From contig CAYPHY010000060.1 of the NCBI GenBank assembly GCA_964410625.1, positions 1-24,188 of the forward strand: a DNA stretch of 24,188 nt. The letters run 5' to 3'. Below, one piece after another: positions 13,984 through 23,266 of this stretch. The translations under genes and the position numbers were made by a program. Below the pieces are notes generated by a model. That model did not search any database. It saw only the letters and a program-made list of their open reading frames with translations, and was not told where the DNA came from. The stretch's first letter is position 1. Every line of letters begins with the position of its first letter. This DNA comes from CAYPHY01 sp964410625. Its GTDB lineage: Bacteria; Chloroflexota; Anaerolineae; Promineifilales; Promineifilaceae.

Positions 13984-15379
13984 TCGGCAAACCTGCCTGC
14001 GCCCAGCCGCGAATGCCACCCGCCATATTAACCACTTCTTTGGCCCCTTTCGCCTGGAGGATGCTGGCGGCGATGGCCGAGCGGTTGCCGGAACGACATT
14101 GGACGACAATCGGCCGTCCGTCCAGCACCTCATCCGCCCGCTCGTTCAGATAGCCGAGCATGATATGGTGGGCGTGGGGGAGATGCCCTTCGTCCCACTC
14201 CGTTTGGGCGCGGATGTCGAGCAAAACCACTTCATTGTTTAGGATTTGTTGCGCCACCGCTTCGGCGTTTTTCACCGCGTAGCTTTGGGTGGCAAGAGCG
14301 GCGGCCGTTATTTCAGCGGCATCAAAGTAACCGGCGACGCGATCAATCCCGATTTTGGCGAGGACGCGGATGGCTTCATCTAGTTGGGCGGGGGAGGTGA
14401 TCAGGTAGAGCGGCCGATCATACTCTACCAGCCATCCGGCCCAGGTCGCCAGATTGGGCATGGAGATGTTGATCGTGCCGGGGACGTGAGCAGCGGCGAA
14501 CTGTTTGGGATGCGCCATATCCACCACTTGATGGCCCGCTGCTACCAGTTCCGTGAGTGCCTCGGCGTTGAGTTTTGGCGGCCGTTGTAAATCGCCCAAT
14601 ACCGCAGGCCCTTCCTTGTTGACCCGCTTCATCAGCGCGAAATATTTGGGCGGCTCCGGCTGGCCGTCGAGCAGCATTTCGATAAACTCGCTGAGATTCT
14701 CATAGCTCAGTGCCGGATTAAACAACTTTTCATAGCCGACGGTGCTGGAGGGAACGGCCCCCAATCCCTTACCACAAGCACTGCCCGCGCCATGTCCAGG
14801 CCATACCTGTAGATAGTCGGGCAGCGTTTTAAAGCGTTGCAAGGAGTTAAACATCTCTTTTGCCCCGGCGACGGCCGTGTCGGCGATACCGGCCGCTTTT
14901 TCCAGCAGATCGGGGCGGCCGACGGAGCCAACAAAGACAAAATCGCCGGTGAAGATGCCCATCGGCCGGTCGGCCCCGCCCCCCCGGTCGGTGAGCAGGA
15001 AAGCGATGTGTTCCGGGGTATGGCCGGGGGTGTGGAGGGCCTGAAAGTGGATGAAGCCAACGTTAAAGCTGTCGCCATCTTTCAGTAGTTGGTGGTCATA
15101 TTGAGCGGCGAAGGTGTATTTCCAGTTTTCATCCCCCTCATCGGAGAGGTAGAGTCTGGCTCCCACTCGTTCGGCCAGTTCGCGTGCGCCGGATACATAG
15201 TCGGCGTGGATGTGGGTGTCGGCCGCGCCAATGAGTGTCATCCCTTCTTCTTTGGCCGTTTGCAGATAGGGGGCAATGTCACGGCCGGGGTCAATGATGA
15301 TCGCTTCGTTTGTTTGTTGGCAACCCACCAGATAGGAAGCGTGGGCCAGGTGTTTGTCGTAGAAGTATCTTAGTAGCAT
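13973..15379 (-). CDS. Persulfide-dioxygenase-like MBL protein with two rhodanese domains
   Basis: ETHE1/CstB-type proteins oxidise glutathione or other persulfides to sulfite, and rhodanese domains shuttle sulfane sulfur. In this 468-residue protein the MBL domain (about 1-240) has THIHADYVSG at 55-64, HTPGHTPEH at 116-124, and GDFVF near 145. The two His and one Asp that bind iron in ETHE1 are kept, but the last His of HxHxDH is Tyr. The first rhodanese domain (about 270-355) has no active-site Cys. The second (about 375-468) has a proper loop, CRSGNRS, with Cys428. The ATG at 15379 has AGGAG 8 bases upstream; an in-frame TTG at 15385 is too close to it. The protein is cytoplasmic, with no signal peptide. 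Confidence 0.88.
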   Translation of the reverse strand: MLLRYFYDKHLAHASYLVGCQQTNEAIIIDPGRDIAPYLQTAKEEGMTLIGAADTHIHADYVSGARELAERVGARLYLSDEGDENWKYTFAAQYDHQLLKDGDSFNVGFIHFQALHTPGHTPEHIAFLLTDRGGGADRPMGIFTGDFVFVGSVGRPDLLEKAAGIADTAVAGAKEMFNSLQRFKTLPDYLQVWPGHGAGSACGKGLGAVPSSTVGYEKLFNPALSYENLSEFIEMLLDGQPEPPKYFALMKRVNKEGPAVLGDLQRPPKLNAEALTELVAAGHQVVDMAHPKQFAAAHVPGTINISMPNLATWAGWLVEYDRPLYLITSPAQLDEAIRVLAKIGIDRVAGYFDAAEITAAALATQSYAVKNAEAVAQQILNNEVVLLDIRAQTEWDEGHLPHAHHIMLGYLNERADEVLDGRPIVVQCRSGNRSAIAASILQAKGAKEVVNMAGGIRGWAQAGLPIEK

Positions 15380-15393
15380 TGTCAATTCTCCTG

Positions 15394-15440
15394 GTTACGC
15401 TGATGACGCGGATGAAACGCAGATTGCGCGGATTATTTTA
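15394..15440. repeat. Intergenic repeat (gatgacgcggat family), copy 2
   Basis: Matches the repeat at 12963-13010: gttacgctgatgacgcggat, then a second unit (aacgcagattgcgcggatt). It lies just upstream of the ribosome-binding site of the MBL-rhodanese gene. Confidence 0.7.
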
Positions 15441-15444
15441 ATGG

Positions 15445-15530
15445 CTCACGCAAAGGCGCAAAGGTCGCCAAGTTTTTTCCTTCGTCTTCGCTTAGGACAA
15501 GTCTTTGCGGCTTAGCGTTCTTTGCGTGAG
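15445..15530. repeat. Inverted repeat (ctcacgcaaag family) overlapping a gene end
   Basis: ctcacgcaaag at 15445-15455 pairs with ctttgcgtgag at 15520-15530, and gcgcaaag near 15456-15463 partly pairs with ctttgcgg at 15503-15510. The right arm runs into the molybdopterin oxidoreductase gene, where it encodes the last residues (VSRKER) and stop codon. Confidence 0.75.
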
Positions 15531-18500
15531 ACGTTCTCAGGTAGTTTGTAGGCGGCGGCCGTGGGTTTGAGCGGCCGTCGTAGCCAGAGCGGCCGCCGGT
15601 TGCCGTCGGGGCTGACCTGGGTGGCGGGGCGGGTCATCGCCAGCCACTCGCGGTAGACGGCCATTGATTTGTCCGTATCTACCCAGACTTCACCATATTT
15701 CTCGTCGGCCGTCGCCTTGCGGACGCTGACCGCTTTCTGCAACCAGCAATGGCCGCCGCTGATCGGGTCGGGATGAACGGCATGGGTCAGATTTTGATGA
15801 ACGCCGACCTCTTGCCACCAGACGCGGCTGGTATCGGGGTCCGCTGATTCCCACGCCTGGGCGCCGCGCAGGATGTTGAGCCGGTGTTGGGAGCCGTTTT
15901 CCTCCAACTGTGCCAGATTGGATGTCCCTTGATTCCCTCCCTGATGCTCCTCTAATCGCCAGCGGCCGAGATGGTGGCTCATGGCGATAATCCCCGGCTT
16001 GATGCTTTCCGTCACCCACACCTTATCCACAAAGTAGCCGATTTCCGTCTCGACGCGGATGACATCGCCCGTTTGCACGCCCAACCGTTGGGCGTCGCTG
16101 GGGTGCATCCACACCGGATTCTTGTGACTGATTTCGTAGAGCCATTTGGCGTTTGCGCTGCGGGTGTGGATCAACGTTGGCAGGCGGAAGTTGGGCAAGA
16201 GGATCATCTCCCCCTGGTCACGGCGGAGGTTGTCGGGATGGACATGGCTCTTCAACGTCCAGGGGATGGTATACTCGCGGCCGTGCCAGCCCCAGTCGTA
16301 GATCGTTGGACTGAAAAATTCGAGCTTGCGGCTGGGGGTGTCGAAGCCTTCGCGCGGGCGGCCGTCAACCACAACGCCGATGGGTTTGTCGTCTTCGAGA
16401 ATACGGGAGTAATGGTCAATTGTGAATTGTGAATTGTGAATTGTTAACTGTGAATTGTGTTCCAGTCTCCAATCTCTTAGTCTCTCAATCTCTTTTTCGT
16501 AGGGCTGGTAGTTGGTTTGTTTAACTTCAAAGACGCCGTATTTGCGCATGTATTGCAGGGGGGTGAGGTGTTCGCGGGCGGCCGCTTCGGGCAGGCCAGG
16601 GACGCTGTTCTCGAAAATCCAGCGGTAATACTCCTCGACGGTGATGATTTCGCCGGGGCGGTAGGGGCTTTCAAACCATTGGCGGATGCCGAGGCTCCCG
16701 TCCGGGTCCATCCGCGCTGAGAGTTCAATCCACCATTCATTTTCTTCCCACACTTCGCCGGGATTGGCTTCGTAGGTGAAGCGCGGTTGGTGGCCGAGCT
16801 TTTCCATCGCCACACGGCGCACCGGCTGGCGAAAGGCGATCCATTGTCCGGCATGGGTCTCCTGGCTCATCAGATCGTGGCGCTCCCCGGCATGGCCCAT
16901 CGGCAAGACGTAATCGGCAAACCAGGCGGACTCATTCCAGGTAGGGGTGAGGGCGACATGGCACTTGATCTTCTCCTCGTCACGCAGCGCCTTCAGCCAC
17001 ATGAAGCCATCGGGGTTGATCCACATCGGGTTATAGACGCGGGTGAAGTAGACGTCTATGTTCCCGCGCCCTTCTTCGAGGAAGTGGGGCAGGCAGAAGC
17101 TCATCTCGAAGTGGGCCAGCGGCCATTCGTCCGGTAGTTGTAGCTCGCCCCAGGCCTCGGCTGCTGGCGGGGACTTGAACGGCTTGGGGACAAATTTGTT
17201 CCATTCGCCGCCGGAGGTGCCGCCGCGCGTGCCGACGCTGCCGGTTAGCACATTGAGGAACATCAGGCAACGAGCGACCTGCCAGCCGCCGAGATTGCCG
17301 ATGCTCGCGCTGCGCCAGACGTGGGCTGCCAGACGGCCGTCACAATCCGCAATCGCCTGTGCCGCCTCCACCAGTCGCTCAAGCGGCACTTGCGCTTCCT
17401 CGGCCGCCCGCTCAAAGCTAAACTCCGCATACAACTCCTTCAACACCCGGTCAAACAACTCAAACGAGCGTTCGGCCGCTGCGATACCACGAATCTCCTC
17501 GACCAATTGTTCATTGTTCATTGCCAATTGTTCATTGCCCACCGCCTCTAACGTCTCTCGCCAATTCACCCACCGTTCCACAAACGCCTTATCGTAACAG
17601 TCGTTTTGGATCAGGTAGTTGGCGATGGAGAGCAGCAGGGTAGACTCGCTGCCGGGCCAGGTAGGGAGCCAGATGTCACTCATGCTGGCGGTGTTGCTCA
17701 GGCGCGGGTCGAGGGTGATGATCTTCGCTCCGTTCATCTTCCCTTCGATGATCCGTTGGGCGTGGGGGTTGAAGTAGTGGCCCGTTTCCAGGTGGCTGGA
17801 GATGAGCAGGATGACGCGGGCGTGGGCGTGGTCGGGGCTGGGGCGGTCCCAGTTGCACCAGAAGGCGTAGCCAGCGCGTGCGCCAGCGGAACAGACATTG
17901 GTGTGGCTGTTGTGGCCGTCCACGCCCCAGGCGGTGATGCAGCGGTTGGTGTAGCCATCTTCACCGGGACGGCCGACATGGTACATGATCCCATCGCGGC
18001 GTTGCTGGCGGCTCTCGCGCATCTTGGCCGCTATTTCGTCCAATGCCTCCTCCCAGCTAATGCGCTTCCACTTTCCTTCGCCTCGTTTGCCGACGCGCTT
18101 CAGCGGGTAGAGGATGCGTTCGGGGTCGTAAATCTGGTTGTGGGTGGCGGGACCTTTGGCGCAGTTACGGCCGCGACTGCCAGGATGGACGGGATTGCCT
18201 TCAAACTTCTTGATCTCCAGCGTCGTCTTGTCCACATAGGCCAGCAAGCCGCACGCACTTTCGCAGTTGAAGCAGACGGTGGGGACGAGCATGTAGCGGT
18301 GGGCGACCTTGCGCGGCCACTCCTTACCGCTGTATTCCACCCAGTCGTCCCAATATTCGGGCGGCGGGTATTGGCTGAGGCGGCCGTCGGGATGCTGTAC
18401 TTCAATCATCTGCACGCTGCCGGGGTCTACTTCGGCGAAGTCGGGTAGGGCCGTACCGGCGGCGTTGGTGATGGTGGTGGGGGATGAGTGCGGCCGTCGC

Positions 18501-18562
18501 GGTGGCGGGCCTGCCTGGAGCATCGTAGATAGGAAGTTGAAAACAGATCGCTTTTCGCTCAT
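15512..18562 (-). CDS. Molybdopterin oxidoreductase catalytic subunit, SoeA/PsrA-like
   Basis: This is a DMSO-reductase-superfamily enzyme with bis-molybdopterin and one [4Fe-4S] cluster. With the ferredoxin-NrfD protein it would form an ABC-type complex that exchanges electrons with quinone. In 1016 residues the cluster Cys are at 97, 100, 104 and 134 (CFNCESAC ... GRNCAKG). A Cys near 224 (NVCSAGARAG) is the likely molybdenum ligand. The C-terminal cofactor-binding domain follows from about 860. The N-terminus (MSEKRSVFNFL) has no twin-arginine or Sec signal, which points to the cytoplasm as in SoeA; polysulfide and tetrathionate reductase A subunits carry Tat leaders. Two stretches (about 340-355 and 706-733) are encoded by tandem repeats. 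The ATG at 18562 is chosen over longer readings that run into the divergent gene. Substrate is inferred. Confidence 0.85.
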   Translation of the reverse strand: MSEKRSVFNFLSTMLQAGPPPRRPHSSPTTITNAAGTALPDFAEVDPGSVQMIEVQHPDGRLSQYPPPEYWDDWVEYSGKEWPRKVAHRYMLVPTVCFNCESACGLLAYVDKTTLEIKKFEGNPVHPGSRGRNCAKGPATHNQIYDPERILYPLKRVGKRGEGKWKRISWEEALDEIAAKMRESRQQRRDGIMYHVGRPGEDGYTNRCITAWGVDGHNSHTNVCSAGARAGYAFWCNWDRPSPDHAHARVILLISSHLETGHYFNPHAQRIIEGKMNGAKIITLDPRLSNTASMSDIWLPTWPGSESTLLLSIANYLIQNDCYDKAFVERWVNWRETLEAVGNEQLAMNNEQLVEEIRGIAAAERSFELFDRVLKELYAEFSFERAAEEAQVPLERLVEAAQAIADCDGRLAAHVWRSASIGNLGGWQVARCLMFLNVLTGSVGTRGGTSGGEWNKFVPKPFKSPPAAEAWGELQLPDEWPLAHFEMSFCLPHFLEEGRGNIDVYFTRVYNPMWINPDGFMWLKALRDEEKIKCHVALTPTWNESAWFADYVLPMGHAGERHDLMSQETHAGQWIAFRQPVRRVAMEKLGHQPRFTYEANPGEVWEENEWWIELSARMDPDGSLGIRQWFESPYRPGEIITVEEYYRWIFENSVPGLPEAAAREHLTPLQYMRKYGVFEVKQTNYQPYEKEIERLRDWRLEHNSQLTIHNSQFTIDHYSRILEDDKPIGVVVDGRPREGFDTPSRKLEFFSPTIYDWGWHGREYTIPWTLKSHVHPDNLRRDQGEMILLPNFRLPTLIHTRSANAKWLYEISHKNPVWMHPSDAQRLGVQTGDVIRVETEIGYFVDKVWVTESIKPGIIAMSHHLGRWRLEEHQGGNQGTSNLAQLEENGSQHRLNILRGAQAWESADPDTSRVWWQEVGVHQNLTHAVHPDPISGGHCWLQKAVSVRKATADEKYGEVWVDTDKSMAVYREWLAMTRPATQVSPDGNRRPLWLRRPLKPTAAAYKLPENVSRKER
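16416..16493. repeat. Tandem repeats inside the molybdoenzyme gene (1)
   Basis: Four to five 8-base units of gtgaattg are followed by units of the form cagtctcc / aatctctt / agtctctc. Both kinds occur between genes elsewhere in the window. They are read in frame as about 25 residues (RLRDWRLEHNSQ then LTIHNSQFTI). Confidence 0.85.
17501..17540. repeat. Tandem repeats inside the molybdoenzyme gene (2)
   Basis: Units of the form attgttc / attgcca are read in frame as GNEQLAMNNEQL. The reverse complement (gaacaatg) is the repeat found between genes at 23052-23083. Confidence 0.85.
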
Positions 18563-18595
18563 AATGGTATTACATTCATTCGTCGAGGTAATGTT

Positions 18596-18859
18596 ATGGC
18601 TGATATGGTTATACCACCAATTCAAGTTACTGACACGGGCGTGCTTATCCCTCGTTCCTACCTGCAAGATGCCAGCGAGTTTGAGTTTGAAGTGATTGAT
18701 GGCTATGTGTTGGTGCGGCTGAAGACAAACGGCCGCAACGGTGAAAGAGAGAAAACATGGCTTGAGGGTATCATTGGTATTGCTGAGACGCGCAATCCGA
18801 ATGCCTCGGTCGAAGTGGAAGAGATATTAGAGCGGGAACTGGGTGTTCGCAGTGAGTAG
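18596..18859 (+). CDS. AbrB/MazE-like small protein, possible orphan antitoxin
   Basis: The 87-residue protein begins with a short beta-rich segment (IQVTDTGVLIPRSYL ... EFEVIDGYVLVRLK) that resembles the swapped-hairpin AbrB/MazE DNA-binding fold, followed by an acidic helical tail typical of a toxin-binding region. GAGG at 18585-18588 stands 7 bases before the ATG. No toxin gene follows on the same strand; the next gene is hicA on the other strand. Its start is only 33 bases from the divergent molybdoenzyme start, so the two promoters must overlap or lie inside the genes, and a DNA-binding product here could affect both. The family call is tentative. Confidence 0.5.
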   Translation: MADMVIPPIQVTDTGVLIPRSYLQDASEFEFEVIDGYVLVRLKTNGRNGEREKTWLEGIIGIAETRNPNASVEVEEILERELGVRSE

Positions 18860-18882
18860 ATAACGGAAAACGACACTTATCA

Positions 18883-19095
18883 TTACAAATCGTCTGGTAT
18901 AAGTCCCGTTGTTTTGGCGATACGAGCTAACATACGTGGCCCAATTTCTTCGTTGTCATGAAAGGCAAAGACAACATCTGCCCATCCGGGACGTGAAAGC
19001 ACACGGTGAGAACCACTCTGGCGTTTAATGCTCCAGCCAATGCGTAATAGTGCGGTAAGTACCCTTCTTGCCTTTGTTGACCTCCACTGGCTCAT
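18883..19095 (-). CDS. hicA: HicA-family mRNA interferase toxin
   Basis: HicA toxins bind and cleave mRNA and are held inactive by HicB. The 70 residues fit the family: a helical start, then GWSIKRQSGSHRVLSRPG with the catalytic His30 in the GSHR motif, a strand DVVFAFHDNEEI, and a C-terminal helix with ARIAKTTGL. The ATG overlaps the hicB stop codon by 4 bases (ATGA), so the pair is translationally coupled with the antitoxin first. The catalytic His is present and nothing suggests it is broken. Confidence 0.8.
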   Translation of the reverse strand: MSQWRSTKARRVLTALLRIGWSIKRQSGSHRVLSRPGWADVVFAFHDNEEIGPRMLARIAKTTGLIPDDL

Positions 19096-19298
19096 ACGGC
19101 CGCAAAGGAAACGGTTATAGGCGTCGGTAACGTTTCGCCATGTTCAAGGCGATCAGCAAGCACACGAAAGGCCAATGCCTGCACCTTCGCAATCGCTTCT
19201 TCTAATGTGCGGCCGTAGGCCAGCACGCCTGGTAACTCCAGCACTTCCGCCAGCCAGCGGCCGTCTTCTTCTTGTTCATGTTCTATCGTAAACTTCAT
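19092..19298 (-). CDS. hicB: HicB-family antitoxin (short form)
   Basis: HicB neutralises HicA and often represses its own operon. The protein has 68 residues from the ATG at 19298, which has AGGAG at 19306-19310 with a 7-base spacing; an upstream in-frame start at 19325 lacks this. The partial RNase-H-like domain is clear: EQEEDGRWLAEVLELPGVLAYGRTLEEAIAKVQALAFRVLADRLEHGE. There is no C-terminal helix-turn-helix or ribbon-helix-helix domain. Self-repression would therefore need HicA or another DNA-binding protein. Confidence 0.82.
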   Translation of the reverse strand: MKFTIEHEQEEDGRWLAEVLELPGVLAYGRTLEEAIAKVQALAFRVLADRLEHGETLPTPITVSFAAV

Positions 19299-19345
19299 TG
19301 GAATACTCCTCTTGAAGCCTATCATAAGCAGCAGTACGTTTTTTC

Positions 19346-19375
19346 ACAGTTCTCAGTATATCACTTTTGAACTGT
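19346..19375 (-). promoter_or_regulatory. hicBA promoter with an overlapping inverted repeat
   Basis: acagttc (19346-19352) and gaactgt (19369-19375) are a perfect 7-bp inverted repeat. Between them lies a minus-strand -10 box, TATACT (19360-19355). The -35 is poor. A repressor bound to the repeat would block RNA polymerase; which protein binds is unknown. Confidence 0.45.
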
Positions 19376-19396
19376 TTGTATCATGGCCTGAATGGT

Positions 19397-21118
<1,722 letters not shown>

Positions 21119-21161
21119 ACTTACAAGCTATCAAACCTAACCATGCGCTAAAAGGAGGCAG

Positions 21162-22225
21162 ATGATGAATGAGGCATTCAGCGTATTAGTGGGCAGTCCG
21201 CTGGCCGGGTTGCCGGTGTTGCGGAATTACACCTCCCGGCGTGTTTCCAGTTGGGACCGAACGGGCGGCAACGACGACCGGCTGCATATCCATCCTGGGC
21301 AGGAAGCGGTGTTGGCCGACATTCAGGGTGCGGGCTGCATTAAGCACATTTGGGTCACGATTGCCTGTGATGAGCCGGATTTTCTACGCAAGGTCGTCTT
21401 GCAAATGTGGTGGGACGGTGAAGCGTCACCCAGCGTCAAGGTCCCGGTTGGCGATTTCTTTGGTATCGGCCATGCCCAAACGCGCAATTTCACCGCCTTG
21501 CCGCTGCAAATGAGTCCTGAGGAGGGCAAGGGGTTTAATTGCTGGTTTCCGATGCCTTTCGGCCGTTCGGCGCGGATCACGGCCGTCAATGAGTGCAGCG
21601 AAAAAGAGGTGCTGTTCTACTATTACATTGATTATCACCAGTATGATCAATTAGCGGAGGGCTTGCCTATTTTCACGCCCAATGGCGTCGCCAGAATCCG
21701 GCCGATGGCATTGCTGATCAGGGATTGACCAACGAGGCCTACCAGTTCGGCGGTGAGAACGTGACGGGTGCTGGTAATTACGTTATTCTGGAAGCGGAGG
21801 GGCAGGGGCATTATGTTGGTTGCAACCTCAACTATCACAATCTACGGATGACCGAGGCGTGGAACTGGTATGGCGAAGGGGACGACATGATCTTTATTGA
21901 TGGTGAGGCGTTCCCGCCGAGCCTGCATGGGACGGGGACGGAAGATTACTTCAACACGTCCTGGTGTCCGACCGAAGTTTACTCCGCGCCTTATCACGGA
22001 ATCACGATGCCTGGCGGCCGAAATTGGTCGGGCAAGATTTCGCTCTATCGCTTCCACATCGAAGACCCGGTTTGCTTTCGCCAGTCGGTGCGGGTGACCA
22101 TTGAACATGGGCACAACAACCACCGCAGTGATGACATCTCCAGCACCGCCTATTGGTATCAGCGCGAACCGCATCGGCCGTTTGATCTGCTACCGGTTGA
22201 TGAACGGCTGCCCCGACCGGAGTGA
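21162..22225 (+). pseudogene. DUF2961 (GH172) glycoside hydrolase-like gene with a frameshift
   Basis: DUF2961 is now glycoside hydrolase family 172, which acts on fructo- and arabinofuranosides. The first part (to about 21664) has the family N-terminus, including GAGCIKHIWVT and a WWDGE-like MWWDGE. The second part has GNYVILEAEGQGHYVGCNL, GEGDDMIFIDGE and LHGTGTEDYF, with the two Glu that are candidate catalytic residues. One base is missing near 21665. Reading GCC from 21665 restores YFHAQWRRQNP and runs unbroken into the second part, for about 353 residues in all, a normal length. AAAGGAGG at 21151-21158 favours the ATG at 21165 over 21162. It may be a true mutation or an assembly error. 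There is no signal peptide. Confidence 0.85.
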
Positions 22226-22251
22226 GGGGTGGAATGGGTGGAATAAGCGTA

Positions 22252-23037
22252 TCAGGCGGATGCGCCAGAGTAGCGGCGTAGTCCGGCACGCCAGAGGAGG
22301 CGGGAGAGGAGCAGAGCGACGAGTGTGAGGGCGGCCGCGCCGAGCAATACCTGCGGGGTCAACCGTTCGGTGAGCGCGGAGGCGGGGACGGTGATGGCAA
22401 AGGCGACGGGGACGAGGAAGGTCAGGCTGAGGCGCAACCAGGGGGGATAGATGCCGACGGGCCAGCGTCCGGCCTGGTACATGCTCTCGAACATCTCCAG
22501 CAGGTCACCGACGCGGATGAACCAGAAGGTGCTGGTAGTGAGCATCAGCCAGAAGCAGTAGAGCAGTAATGCGCCGAGGATGAGGGCGGCGATGAAGGCG
22601 GCCGCTTGCGCCAACCCAACTTCTCCTCCCAGTTGTTGCAGCGCCCAGACCAGGACAACGGCCCCGACAACCACATCTACCAACTGCCAGAAGCGAAACT
22701 CGCGCACGCTGACCAGCAGTTGCGAATCTTCGGGCTTGGTCAGCATATAGTCGAGCGTCCCCTCCTGCACGTCGTTCATCAGGCGCATCATATTGGGCTG
22801 GATCATGGTACTAATTATGCCACCCATGAGGATATGGACGCCCATCACAGCCAGCAGTTCGGCTCGGCTCCACCCGGCGAGGGTGTCGGTATAGGTGAAG
22901 ACCAGGGAGAGAGCCACTAGCCCTGTGCCGAGGGCAATCAGTGCCTCAAAAAGCTGCACAAAGAAATTCACGCGATACTGGATTTCGCCCATAATGCTCG
23001 CGCGAAGGTAGATGAAGAGGAGGCGGAAGTAACTCAT
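22252..23037 (-). CDS. ABC-2 family permease (COG3694-like)
   Basis: The 261-residue protein has about six membrane helices and the family blocks YRVNFFVQLFEALIALG, NDVQEGTLDYMLTKP and WRAGLRRYSGASA at the end. It pairs with the permease encoded just upstream; such pairs plus one ATPase form an uncharacterised ABC-2 exporter. The ATG at 23037 (MSYFRLLFIYLRASIMGEIQ) is chosen because the longer reading to 23073 adds residues coded by the gaacaatg tandem repeat. There is no clear ribosome-binding site. It converges with the GH172-like gene, 26 bases away. Confidence 0.85.
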   Translation of the reverse strand: MSYFRLLFIYLRASIMGEIQYRVNFFVQLFEALIALGTGLVALSLVFTYTDTLAGWSRAELLAVMGVHILMGGIISTMIQPNMMRLMNDVQEGTLDYMLTKPEDSQLLVSVREFRFWQLVDVVVGAVVLVWALQQLGGEVGLAQAAAFIAALILGALLLYCFWLMLTTSTFWFIRVGDLLEMFESMYQAGRWPVGIYPPWLRLSLTFLVPVAFAITVPASALTERLTPQVLLGAAALTLVALLLSRLLWRAGLRRYSGASA

Positions 23038-23040
23038 GGG

Positions 23041-23086
23041 GCAATAGGCAATGAACAATGAACAATGGGACAATGAACAATGATGG
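23041..23086. repeat. Tandem repeat (gaacaatg)
   Basis: Four or so 7-9-base units of gaacaatg / gacaatg lie directly upstream of the permease start codon. It is the same unit, in reverse, as the one inside the molybdoenzyme gene at 17501-17540. Confidence 0.75.
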
Positions 23087-23092
23087 CAATAC

Positions 23093-23204
23093 TACAGCGG
23101 ATAGGGAAAGCAACGGATAAAAACGAGTACAGAATATTCTTGGTCTTCCAGCTTAGATTATAGCAAGCAATCACTTTTATCCGTTTATTTCTACATCCGC
23201 TGTA
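23093..23204. repeat. Nested palindromic repeat (atccg family)
   Basis: The outer arms tacagcggat (23093-23102) and atccgctgta (23195-23204) are perfect inverted repeats, as are the inner arms aacggataaaa (23112-23122) and ttttatccgtt (23175-23185). The architecture is that of the element at 1412-1501. Confidence 0.7.
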
Positions 23205-23206
23205 CT

Positions 23207-23264
23207 CTCCCAGTCTCTTAGTCTCCTAATCTCTCAATCTCTAATTCTCCAATCTCTGATTCTC
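23207..23264. repeat. Tandem octamer repeat (cagtctct / caatctct)
   Basis: About seven 7-8-base units of the form cagtctct / taatctct / caatctct lie just past the stop codon of the upstream permease. They are the same family as at 9664-9722 and 10333-10380. Confidence 0.75.
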
Positions 23265-23266
23265 CA

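Noticed and set aside
13984..14133. Longer N-terminus for the TorD-like protein.
   Set aside because: It lies wholly within the rhodanese domain of the upstream gene and has a basic, non-family sequence.
17606..18448. 280-residue open frame on the plus strand opposite the molybdoenzyme gene.
   Set aside because: It is a shadow frame made by codon bias of the real gene; no ribosome-binding site, no recognisable domain. The same holds for the long frames at 6141-7046 (minus) and 20306-21151 (plus).
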